Positions 1-11,400 of a stretch of DNA of 64,000 bases are shown piece after piece (the first letter of the stretch is position 1; the number at the start of each line of letters is the position of its first letter). The stretch comes from Scytalidium lignicola. Its lineage: Eukaryota > Ascomycota > Leotiomycetes. The stretch spans positions 1 to 64,000 of the forward strand of contig NCSJ02000141.1 in assembly GCA_002812745.2 (NCBI GenBank), in the 5' to 3' direction. A program made the position numbers and the translations under genes. The notes beneath the pieces were generated by a model that was not told the origin of the DNA, did not search any database, and saw only the letters and a program-made list of their open reading frames with translations.

Positions 1-568
1 TGCTCTGCCTTGCCCAAAATTCACGCTACTTTAAGACCATCAAGCGATCACACTATTTTGAATTTCTTGTGCCATACAATGTTATAACGAATTTACCAGA
101 ACAGCGTGAGAAAATCTCCTGATTCGGTCCAAAAACTCTCGCTTGCAGGGGGTGCGGGAGCCTTTTCTTGCACCCCCTTACGTACTTACGTATATTGGTT
201 ACGTACACGTGATATTCACGTGTTCGGTGTTCGGTGTTGACTAGTCCCGATTAGGTAATAGGAGCGAGTGAAGCTCCTACGCTCCGTTCCACTTTCACCC
301 CGTTTTTCTACAACAACCATCTATATAGTATTGAAAACATTGTGGATCTTTCCGTCTAAAAGTCGATTTTGATTGGTTTACAAGATGCATTTCCGATGGT
401 TTTGATTCGTTCGATGCATACGTTTGTAGTAATTTGATTGGTTGTTAGTTATCCAATTACCTCCTTTGATTATATCCTTCAACTACGTCTGTAAACAAAG
501 ATCACACTTATAAACAAGGACATGTTACGATTAACATTCTATTGCGTATATTGTAATATTATTACCAT
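1..568. other. Non-coding flank with a short perfect hairpin
   Basis: No convincing gene is visible. A perfect 9-bp inverted repeat, AGGGGGTGC at 147-155 and GCACCCCCT at 170-178, encloses a 14-nt loop. Downstream is a cluster of TACGTA and CACGTG palindromes (about 180-225), including two CACGTG boxes separated by ATATT. I cannot assign these to a known element end; a Helitron or other transposon terminus is possible but unsupported. Confidence 0.4.
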
Positions 569-899
569 GTGATTATTATACAGATTATCGTACGGTTGTT
601 TTCTTTGCTTTTGCTCAGTATGCTTTCTTGTACAGTCCGTAAAATCGTATATGCTTTCTTCACCATAGTACAACATCCATCTTTCTATTCTTCCTTAATA
701 ACTTTACTAATAATGATTCGCTATCCTTCAGCTTCTCCTACAACATATTGTAAGAGCTGTAAACAATATCATCCGTCAGAATTATTTAAAAGGCGGCTAG
801 ATGAAATAGGATTTTACACAACATGTTTTACTTGCATGGTTAGTGTTCAATTAGTGTTACAACCGTATATTTGACTGTTAACAGGAATATAAACGAAAT

Positions 900-3529
900 C
901 AGGTTGTACTTGGGGAAGTCGATGTTAACACTCTACGGCAAACTCGACAATCTGTCAAACCACCAGCTCGAGAGCGTAAACGACGTTGATTTGACCATTT
1001 GATAGCTTTACCTGAACAACTGTTACGTAGCCGATCACCGTCACTTACAATCCTTGAATTACATCAACCTAGAGTTAAGGGTCGACCAAGACATCAACTA
1101 TTAAGTTTTATATCTGCTTTTACACTTGCTACGCCTCATTATATAGGTGCGTTGACAAAGGTTTGTACATGTTGCTTAACACTTCATTGGCCAGAGGAAA
1201 ATTCTATACATTGTTATAAGGAAGGAGACTTAATATTAGAGTTATTCTAGGAACCACTAGCCTTCCTCAAAAATCTCTTGACCGGTAACAATCTAAGAGC
1301 AAGGGAATTCCTTACTTGTATACAGTAATATAATTCAGCACTTACATTTACATCTCTTAATTATAACAAGGATCGACGAACTGACGAATTAAGGCTAGGT
1401 TTAGCTTGTTTCTTCATTCACAATAACTTATATTACATGCAAGGACCTTTATAATTAAGCCCTCAAGTTGTTTTAACATTTACTTAATTGTTCTTTTACA
1501 ACCCTGATTATACTACAAACATTTGATTAGACTATTAACCTGAGCTAAATCAGTCTATACTTTATAAGCTTCATACTATGCTTATGGACTGTAACCATTT
1601 TATTTGCTTATATTTGATAGCAGCTAAACATATAACTGTTCAACTAGTTGTATTCTAGCTAACTTTAAACCCTTACATGAAGTTAATCGTAAAAAGAATA
1701 TACTATCAAGAGTAAATAAACCTTCTTAGTAATAATAAGATCATTGTTATTATTCTAGACAAAACTAACATGTACAAGTTTAGAAATATAATTCTAGCTA
1801 ACCATAATAAAGCTAAAAGAGAGTTAAATTTAACTAAGATTCCAATTACTCATCTAGCTTACATATTATTACATTACATACTGTTCTTTTTATACAATGA
1901 TTATAATTGAAGCTATAATATAAAACTCCAAGGCTAGTATAAAAGTCATTGTTTAACATTACAAAAGTAATATCAATATCGTTTACATATACAAAAAGAC
2001 TAGTTCTCCTTTATCTTTTACAAAGCCTGCCTCTTTTAACAATATATAGTTAATACTTTCATAATAATAAAGACTTTAAGACTTGATTAACATTGTCTTA
2101 ACCAGTCAAAGATATAAGCTAATCTGTACTAATATGTATATGATGCTTTATACTTAGATAATACAAATATTACAAATATAAGTTATTATGTTATACTTCC
2201 TTCTATATTCTTAAAAGGTAATCATCAAATACAACAACTGTTTTAAGATGTAATAACTTTAATTCATTATTTTGATAAGTTAACCTATTTCATTACTATA
2301 ACAACAAATCCAAATTAACTAAAGATCAAGGATAATCTCTTACTTGGTTAGTTTATTACAAATTACTTAGATTTAATAACTTGTATTTTTAAAAGTAAGA
2401 AGTATAAGTTGATTAATATACTTAAGGCTAGTATTTTAAGCTTTTATGCTAACCATAACTTTATGATCAAATATCAAAAACACAACTTATCTTATATCCA
2501 TTTTCTCTTTTACAGACTACTCTATTCAACTAAGCTTTCACTAAATAACGTTGATAAGGTCATTTATACTGAAATACCTAATCTAAACTATGATTCTTAT
2601 AATACATTATGAGAATTGATAATTATACATATAGTTCATCACTTATACAGTCTAGATTACTTTAATAATCCTTGTATAAAATGTACAACTTCAACAAAAC
2701 TATTATATTATTTAAAGAAGTTTCTAAAGAGGTTTACAAACATAACTATTATATCTAAGGATAAATACTTAGAATATCATCATAAGAATAATAACTAAAC
2801 ATTTGTTTATAAGCTAAATATGTCTAGATGACTAATAATAAGTAATAATCATTAGGTAATACCTTATAACCTATATTTATTACAGATATTCAATTGTTAT
2901 ATTAACATTAAGTTATATAACATTGTACAAACTGTAAAGTACATTTACAAATACATTTACAAAGGTTATGATTGTTTAACTCTTATAGTTAAGCATAGCC
3001 AGAACAAGATTAAACAATATATTCAAGCTTGTTATATAAGCCTTATAAAAGCATTTGCACATCTTATGGAATACAAAACACATCAAGAATAACCTTCAAT
3101 AATACATCTTCTTATACACCTTCAAAGGGAATAAACAGTCCATTTTCATGATGATATAAGACTAGATGTTATTGTTAACAAGCTTAAGGTGCAAAATTCG
3201 AAGCTCATAGCCTTTTTTAAGTATAATACTCAGCATGAAGACAGTTGTCAATAGTTATATTAAGAGTTTCTAGAGTATTACATATAGGATATATAAAATC
3301 AATACTAGAAGATTTGTAAACAAAGAATGTCAATCAGTAGAATGTATCATTGTAACTTAGCATATGAAGAGAAGTTTTATCTACAGTTATTACTTACTTG
3401 CATACAAAGCTTATAATTGTTTGAGGAATTGTATATAGTTAATAACATTTAACACTTAACATATTATACTGTGTATATAACTTAAGGGTTAGCTAAGAAT
3501 AATCAAGAATAGTTTTAGTACTTTGAAGA
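900..3529 (+). pseudogene. Helitron replicase (HUH) part, degenerate
   Basis: Rep domains of Helitrons nick and join single-stranded DNA during rolling-circle transposition. Recognisable blocks include the N-terminal helitron-like domain around 1000-1450 (YNSALTFTSL-like stretch at about 1330-1365). The two-His block is at about 2470-2515, where the first His of the expected HxH reads as Tyr (YIHF), a C-to-T change. The block before the KRFP-like motif reads CIKCTTSTKLL and KKFLKRF at about 2675-2740. A KYIYKYIYKG block lies at about 2938-2965, and an EKFYLQLLL block at about 3370-3400. Many frames are interrupted, so no functional protein is possible. Confidence 0.7.
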
Positions 3530-3534
3530 AGTAA

Positions 3535-3887
3535 TGTTACGGGTTTGACCGAACAAGCTAATTGGTGTAGGCCTGAGGCTCGGTACATACCAGATGTACA
3601 CAGAGAACCTAACAGTTAGAGGTCACGTGACATGGGTCCTGGGATCTTAGGATCCTAGGATCCATAAGGATCTGAGGATCTGTGGATCCTGCGATCCAAC
3701 TGTATTTCATTATCTATATAAGCACGCTGTAGGAACATGAGAGTAGACTCCTCGTGTTCAACCTAAATACATTACTAGACCCTACCTTGGACTTAGTCGC
3801 TTGCTTGTGTGTCACACGTTTCCGTTGTCCCTGAACATCTACCTTACCCCTGCTATCCAGTGACCTGGATGGCGTAGTTTTGTAACA
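3535..3887 (+). repeat. Solo gypsy LTR inside the Helitron
   Basis: This 353-bp TGTTAC...GTAACA repeat resembles the 343-bp LTRs of the intact gypsy at 5125-12220 along its whole length: the same GTGTAGGCCTGAGGCTCGG block, TATATAAG box and CGTGTTCAAC block. It is flanked by a perfect 5-bp target duplication AGTAA (3530-3534 and 3888-3892). Helitron-like coding resumes beyond it, so it marks an insertion followed by LTR-LTR recombination. Its U3 carries several GGATC(C/T) repeats (3634-3700) where the intact element carries GGACTCCA repeats. Little RIP decay is visible. Confidence 0.92.
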
Positions 3888-3892
3888 AGTAA

Positions 3893-5124
3893 TCTAATTT
3901 GATTTAACCAACTGTTTACAGATTATATTCCTCATTGGCTTATACTCCTGATTGATTAGTAACTTTACAACTTTGTAAGACTAATTCAAGACTAACTTAT
4001 ATGACGATTTATGTTACTTCTTAAGTTCCCTTCAAATTACAAGCTTCTTACTAGTGTTACAAGATCCAGAGTATGATTATGAATTGTATATGCTTAACAA
4101 GAAGTTATAAGATATACAATTAACAATTGTTAACTTTGGTTTACTTATGTTTTCCTTCAATTAGTCTATTATTCATAACTAAACTGTACTAGAATATAAT
4201 GTTGTAAAGAAAGTAATTATCACTTTAAGAATACAAGCTTAATTAAACCAAGATTAACATGAGTATTTTGATACAATTGTTATAACTATCAAGAACAAGC
4301 TGTAAAATGCTCACTTCTACTTGCAAAAGCTTAAGGGAAGTAATAAAACCNTTTTTTTACAAAACCTTATGCTATCACTTTCGTAAATTAGATAAGCAAA
4401 TACTTTGTATAACTTTTACTAGTATTATAATACTTTTATTACTAGTTAACTGTATAACTCATTTATAATTTCATATACTAATTAAGTTAAATGAAAGCTT
4501 TATTAGCTTAATCTTTAAAAATAGTAAACTGGTAACCAAGCTTTAAAGTATTGATTTAATCATATAAGATAAAGTCTTTATACAACATAAGTATTATTTT
4601 AAGGTTGTTCATTGACTGTTTTATAATTTACAATCTGTTGAAGATCAAGATCTCTTGTTTAATAGAATCCTTGTTATTCTTAATAGTGATTTTGCTTAAA
4701 TCCTACTTATGATAATAGGTAATACTTGAGAAGACATTGTATATACTTGTTTATAATGTTCTTTTATATAACTATAACTATAAAAGCTATGTTTAAGAAC
4801 TAATATACATATACAACAAAGAATAAGAAAAGTTGATTTTGTCTGATGAATTAGCTCTTTGTCTTATAATATAACTTTCTATAGCTTTGTCTTAATTCCT
4901 TTAACTGTTTTTACACTTGTAAACTTAGAAGTATTACTTGATGATATATATCCTTTGACTTTACTTTAAGTTATACTTACAAATTACATAACCTTTTATA
5001 GTAGAACATTACTTACAACTCTTAATCAGACTATAAAAACATTAAATAAAATAATTATAACTTATTTCCTTAGCTTTGAATGTACTTATATAACCATAAA
5101 CTTAGCTGACATTAATGAACAAGA
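3893..5124 (+). pseudogene. Helitron helicase (Pif1-like) part, degenerate
   Basis: Downstream of the solo LTR the broken translation continues the Helitron protein. A DPEYDYELYMLNK block (about 4067-4105) precedes the helicase. An LNQD...FDTIV block (about 4240-4280) matches the start of the Pif1-like ATPase, and a FYKTLCYHFRKLDKQILC stretch (about 4355-4410) corresponds to the region just after the Walker A loop. The Walker A glycines themselves are lost. The relic cannot be followed past 5124, where the intact gypsy begins. Confidence 0.6.
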
Positions 5125-5467
5125 TGTTACGGGTTTTACCTAACAAGCTGATTGGTGTAGGCCTGAGGCTCGGTACACGGAAGGTGTGCATAGAGAACCT
5201 AACAATCAGGGGTCACGTGATGGAGTCTTGGGATCCCTGGTGGACTCCAGTGGACTCCAAGGACTCCAAGGGATCCAACTGTATTTCATTATCTATATAA
5301 GCACGCTGTAGGAACATGAGAGTAGATTCCTCGTGTTCAACCTAAATACATTACTGTATCCTACCTTCGACCTAGTAACTTGCTTGTGTGTCACACGTTT
5401 CCGTTGTCCCTGAACATCTACCTTACCCTTGGCTATCCAGTGACCTGGATGGCGTAGTTTTGTAACA
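5125..5467 (+). repeat. 5' LTR of gypsy element
   Basis: The 343-bp repeat begins TGTTAC and ends GTAACA and is identical to 11878-12220 by eye. Its U3 contains a run of near-identical GGACTCCA/GGATCC units at about 5221-5280. A TATATAA box at 5294-5300 marks the promoter. Confidence 0.95.
5294..5300 (+). promoter_or_regulatory. LTR TATA box
   Basis: TATATAA within the LTR, conserved in the solo LTR and in the degraded gypsy LTR at 33.9 kb. The likely transcript start is about 30-45 bp downstream, near the GTGTTCAA block at 5333-5340. Confidence 0.6.
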
Positions 5468-5469
5468 TT

Positions 5470-5477
5470 TTGAACAC
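5470..5477 (+). promoter_or_regulatory. Primer-binding region, possible self-priming site
   Basis: Two bases after the 5' LTR lies TTGAACAC, the exact reverse complement of GTGTTCAA at 5333-5340 inside the LTR, close to the expected transcript start. It lacks the TGG that usually begins a tRNA-primed site. Tf1/sushi-type chromoviruses prime reverse transcription with the folded 5' end of their own RNA, and this geometry would fit. The degraded gypsy at 33.86 kb keeps the same pair with one RIP-type change in each member. Confidence 0.5.
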
Positions 5478-5488
5478 CACCTATCTTG

Positions 5489-8400
5489 ATGAATCAGGAT
5501 TTGGAAACAGGCACACCGGTAGATAACAACAACGAACAACAACCTGAAGAAGGTTCTGAAGAAGGCTCTGAAGAGGAATCTGAAGAGGGATCTGAAGAAG
5601 TATCTGAGGAAAGTTCGGAAGATAGTTCTGAAGAAGACCAAGGTGAGAACCAGACTATCGAGGAAACTAACATCCAGGAAGGAGTGTTAGAGGAAGTTGT
5701 TATGCCGCCAAAGCAACCTGCTAGGTCAACAGAAGGATCAGCTGTCGGAGAATCGTCAAGAGCTTCGGGAAAGAAGCCAGTACCTCCATTACCCAAATCT
5801 GACCCAGAGCCAGTACCAAGAGCTCCAAGTCCAGACCCCGATCCAGACTCTGAACCAGAAGACGACGTCGAACAAGTTCCAATGGCGACACCTAGAGAAG
5901 TCAAAATCGCCAGGCCAGACCTGTTCTATGGGGACAGAAAAAAGCTTAAGGCGTATCTTGCTCAGACGGGAACTTATTTGGTATTGAATGATCACCTGTT
6001 GCCTGGAGACACGCATAAGGTTCTGTGGGCATCGACATACCTGAGAGGAGTAGCTGAAACTTGGTTTCAACCCTTTAAGGACGAATGGTTCGCTACAAAC
6101 GGAGGAACAACGAACCAGGGAGTAAGAAACATCCTTGGAAGCTGGGAAAACTACACGGGAGAACTTAAACGCTTGTATGGGGATGTTGACGAAAAAAGGA
6201 ATGCCGAAAGACGATTGGCTCACCTCAGGCAAACCAAAAGCCCTAGTGAATATGCAATGCTCTATCGCCAGCATGCAGTATCGGTCAATTGGGGAGAAGA
6301 AGCACATATGCACCAGTTTAGGATCGGACTGAAGGACTCCATAAAAGAAGAACTATACCGACGGCCTGCGGTCAATAAACTCGACGCTCTTATCGACTTG
6401 GCTATCAAGATTGGGAATGAACAATACGAGATGATCCTGGACAAGAAGGGTGGATCTTATTTCAACAGAAGAAAGTCTGACGGAAAGAAGGATCGTGGTG
6501 ACCCTATGGAGTTAGACGCCATGAAGAAAGGAAAGACCTTCAAAGGAAAGGGAAAGAAGCATTATGAAGGGAAAAGCAAAAAGGGGAATTCCTTTGGAAT
6601 TTCCTCGGAAGAACTTGATAGAAGAAGAAAGAACAAGTTATGTTTCAAATGCGGACTCCCTGGTCATATGGCAAATACCCATAAAAAGGACAACAAGTCG
6701 AGTGCAGCGGTTAGAGTCGGAGCTATGAGAATCCCAAGGATCATGGATATCTCGTCGGAGTCTTCAGAAGAGGAAAGCTCGAACGAAGAAGAGGAAAGAC
6801 CGAATTTGGTAACCATACCAGAGATCACTGTTGAAGCTGATGCAGACGAAATGGCAATGGCAAGTATCCTAGAAACAGGTTCTGTGCCAATGAGAAGGAC
6901 TCGACGAATGAGACACCCTCGGAATCAAGGGGAGGCTGTTAGCCCGAATAGATGGAGATCTATGCCAGGAGTCAGTGGAATCTGGATGATCGTGCCGGCA
7001 GAATTTGAGGCTATTCCAACAGAGCAATATCCCGTTTCTGGAGAATTATTAGTCTTAAAATATTATCTCACGATTGGCATGAGAGGACTAAGAGGATGGG
7101 AAATCCTGGACAGGAGCCAACTCTATAGAACCGTATGGTGGGAAGAAGCGACTGTCGAGGAACGAGAGCTCGATCTTGAAGATCTCGCTTTAGTCTATGA
7201 GACCAACTTGCAAAGCATCGTTATCAAGAAGGGATCGCGCGAATTCCTCTTACCAGTGGAAAGAACTCGGATCCAGGATGACTTCGACCAGATGCCCGAG
7301 GACGCCTGGATGGTGATAGAAGAAGGATTAAGTCATGTCGTGTGGGGGCGATATAACGTTCAACACGAAGGACTTCCGATGATAACTTTCTGGCAAGACC
7401 GTTTAGAAGCGGAGACACAGTACGGAGAAATCTGGGGTCTAGGAAAATCAGTGGAGCAACTGCCTGAAGCCGAACAGTATCATGTTCAACAGGAGCGAAG
7501 GGAACCAGTGAGGATTGTTGTCGAACAAGCCAACTGGGATGTGGAAGCGTTGCCTACGGTTAATGAACTAGAAGAAGATTCACTACCTCTGGAAGCACCC
7601 ATTGTGTTGCCAGGAGAGGATGAGCTCTTACAGGGAATCGATGAACAGTTCAACCAGGAAGTAGCAGCGCACCCTTTAAATTCGGTAGAAAGAATTCCCG
7701 TGGTAAGTGATGTTTCTATCACTGAGATCAGGGAACGCCTTGGAGATGAGATGGCAGAGTGGGTACGAGATGCACGCGCATTCATAAACGACGGAAGCCC
7801 AGATGGACCAAGGTTGAGGAACCTTGCTGCGAGGCGAACAGCGTTATTTGAGGAACTTCAGGAGAATGCTGAAGATCTGGAAATCGAGGATGACGTATCA
7901 GTCGATAGTGCCGGAAACGTCAATCTCTACTCTATGAACAGTGAAAGTTCATTATATATCGACATAACGCTGTGCGGAAAGCCAGTGAAGGCCTTGATTG
8001 ATTCAGGAGCCGAAAGAAACTTTATCAGTGAACAAGTCGTGAAGCGACTTGGACTCAGCACAAGAGTCAAAAACGACAGCTACTTGATATCGTTAGCGAA
8101 CGGTACCAAGGTTCAGAAGCGTGTCGACGTTCAAACCCGGAACTTAGATATGAGATATGGCAGGAGCCACCAAGAGAAGATATCTTTTGATGTTACGAGG
8201 TTAGGAACATATCAGGTTATATTAGGAATCGAATGGATGAGGAAGCATAATCCAATAATCGATTGGAGAACAGGTATGATTACCTTCCCGGAAGAAACTG
8301 TGTCTTTGGGAGCTGTCCATGTCGACGAAACCATGAAACATATTCCTGGAGAATATTATGAATGGCTGGAGCTATTCACAGAGAGACCCGATGATTCGGC

Positions 8401-11400
8401 CCTACCCGAGCATAAACCATGGGATCATGAGATAAAGCTCAAAGAGGGGTTCAGACCAGCTTACGGACCAATTTATCGAACAACTCTCGCTGAGGATGAG
8501 GCGACGAAGAAATGGTTGCTCGAGAAAATGGTGCCTAGAGGTCTGTACAGAGAAGGTCACGGCGAAGCCGGAGCACCACTGCATTATGCAAGGAAAGGAG
8601 ACGATCCGTTGGGACGACCTTGTGGTGACTACAGACACTTGAATAGTGGGACTGAGAAAGACCGATACCCCTTACCATTGATAGATTCAATGATGGACAA
8701 GCTGAAGGGAGCTGTCATATTCACCAAGCTAGACCTGTGGTCAGCATTTAATCTGGTTAGGATTAAAAGAGGTGACGAATGGAAGGCTGCCATTCGAACA
8801 AAATATGGATTATTTGAGCCATTGGTTATGACATTCGGTATGACCAATGCTCCAGCAACGCAACAGAGAATGATGGATCGGATATTAGAGAAATATCTGG
8901 AGAAATTCGTGATGGTATATCTTGATGATATAATCATTTACTCAAAGAGTATCGAAGAACATAAGGAGCATGTCAAGCTCGTTCTACAAGCGTTGTGGGA
9001 GGCAGGATTGCGCTGCAAACCAGTAAAATGTGAATTCTATAAGGAACAAGTTCAGTTCCTGGGACACCGTATTTCTGGAGAAAGGATAGAAACCCTTGAT
9101 GACAAGATTCAGTCAATCAAAGAATGGGAAACACCTAAGACGGTTAAGCAACTACAGAGTTTCTTAGGGTTGGCCAACTATTACCGAAGATTTGTGAAAG
9201 ACTATTCTAAAATCTCCGCGCCATTGACTGAACTCACGAAGAAGGATCAAGCCTATCAATGGAACGACTCTGCAAAGGAGGCTTTCCAGAGCATTAAGGA
9301 TGCCTTTGTGAAAGGAAGTTTCTTGGGAATCTTCGATCCAGAGAAAGGAATAAGAATCGAAACTGATGCCTCTGATGTGGCATTAGGAGCTGTGCTGTCG
9401 CAATCACAGCAGATCGGTAAACGACATTACCGAATACCATTAGCATTTTGGTCAAGAAAGCTGAACGCTGCTGAAAGAAATTATCAAACATCGGACAAGG
9501 AAATGCTAGCCATCGTGGAAGCTCTGAAGCATTGGCGGGTGTATGCTGTTGGATCCAGCGAAACAGTTGACATACTTTCGGATCACCATAATCTCCAATA
9601 CTTCATGACAACCAAGCAGTTGAATGCGAGACAAGCACGATGGGCAGAGAAGTTATCCGAGTATGATTTTAAGATTACTCATGTCAAGGGAGAAGACAAT
9701 GGAAGAGCAGATGCTCTGAGCCGGAAACCTGAGTACTCAGCCAAGGAGAAAGAAGAAAGTGAACCTATATTGAAGGAAGACGAAGAAGGATTCCTGATAT
9801 ACAATAGAGGGCAGCTTATGGCTATCACAGCAGTAACGGATAAGCACTGGGCTGATCTAATCAGTGAAGCAACCGAAAGGGAAAAGGAACAGAACGCTTT
9901 ACCAGACATGACCAGAGGCGAGTGGGAGAAAATCGAAAACATTTGGTATAAGAACAAGAGATTATATATACCAACGAAACTGGCAGAAGAATTTGTCAGA
10001 GAACAGCACGGTCTACCATACAATGGACATATGGGAGTGGCCCGATGCTATTATCAAATCAATAAGGATTACTTTATCGTGAAACTACGATCAGTAGTGA
10101 AGAAAGTAATCGCGGAATGCGAAATCTGTGGAAAGGCTAAGAATCCAAGAAGGAAGCCTTGGGGACAATTACACCCCACACAGATACCCGATAATCCATG
10201 GGAACTAATCGGATGGGATTTTATCGTGAAACTACCGGTTTCCACAGACCGCACGACAAAGATCGAGTACGACTCCATCTTTGTGGTAACTGAACATCGT
10301 ACCAATTATGCAACATTTGAACCGTTCAGGGAGACCTGGGGAGCAGAAGAGGTAGCCGATATATTCCTACGAAGAATAGTGTCTCAATGGGGATTACCAA
10401 AACAGATAATCTCTGATAGAGATACTAGATTCACATCTAAGTTTTGGGAAACGCTAACAGCAAGAATGGGAGTTAAGAGGAAGTTGTCAACAGCATGGCA
10501 TCCACAAACCGACGGGAAAACGGAACGTTTGAACGGGTGGTTGGAAGGATACCTGAGATGCTATGTCAATTACGATCAAGATAATTGGGTTGATTACTTG
10601 CCAATGGCAGAGATGGCGTACAATGGTGCACCGCACGAATCAACCAGGATCACTCCATTCTATGCGAATTACGGACGGGAACCAGAAGGGTTCCGTACCG
10701 GACTGGAACTGGAATCCACAAGTGAATCGGCAGAGATTCGTGCAAAACAAATGGAAGAAATGCAAGAAAGGATCGGGAACTCACTTCAATACACTAAAGA
10801 GAGAATGAAGAAGTACCACGATCGCGGACGCTTGATGGAACCAGCGTACAAAAAAGGGGATAAAGTTTATCTTCTTAGAAGAAACATCAAAACAACAAGA
10901 CCAAGCGATAAACTAGACTGGGTAAAGATGGGACCATACGAAATCGAAGAAGTCTATGGACCTTTAACGTATAAATTAAAGTTACCAACAACAGTTAAGA
11001 TACATCCTGTTTTCCATGTTTCACTCCTCGAACCAGCACCTGAAAACGCCCAAACACCAATGCTGGAAGAAGTTGATCCGGAAAGAGAATATGAAGTTGA
11101 GAAAATCATCAGTCATAGGATGCATTATGGGAAACTGCAATACTTGGTTAAATGGATAGGATACCCAGAAAGTGAGAATGGATGGGAACCTACTTCTAAT
11201 CTCACGAGTTGTGAGGAATTATTGGAGGCATATCAACGAACTCATCCCAGAACGGATTTCCGGGAGATGGAATCGCGAGGTCAGAGAAGACGGGGTCAAC
11301 AACAGAGGAAGAAGCCTCGCCTGCACAGGCAGAACGCGACTCTTCAGACAGTTTCTCTTGCCTCTCTTTCTCTTCCGCGGCGTCGAGTTCGTCCAAATAC

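Larger units (their letters stand above)
569..5124 (+). mobile_element. RIP-degraded Helitron (RepHel)
   Basis: Broken plus-strand translations follow the order of a fungal Helitron RepHel protein. First comes a basic Cys-containing N-terminus (about 690-1250), including a segment reading GRPRHQLL. Next is the Helitron_like_N region with a VCTCCLTLHW stretch (about 1150-1200). The rolling-circle replicase region follows (about 2400-3240), and then helicase remnants (about 4040-4500). Most breaks are TGG, CAA or CAG codons turned to stops, as expected from RIP. A solo gypsy LTR sits inside at 3535-3887, and the intact gypsy element abuts the right edge. Helitron termini (5'-TC, 3' hairpin-CTRR) were not identified, so both ends are approximate. 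Confidence 0.75.

Noticed and set aside
5423..5904. Minus-strand frames opposite the gag start (poly-Phe/Arg and poly-Ser/Glu)
   Set aside because: Shadows of the acidic GAA/TCT-rich Gag N-terminus on the other strand.
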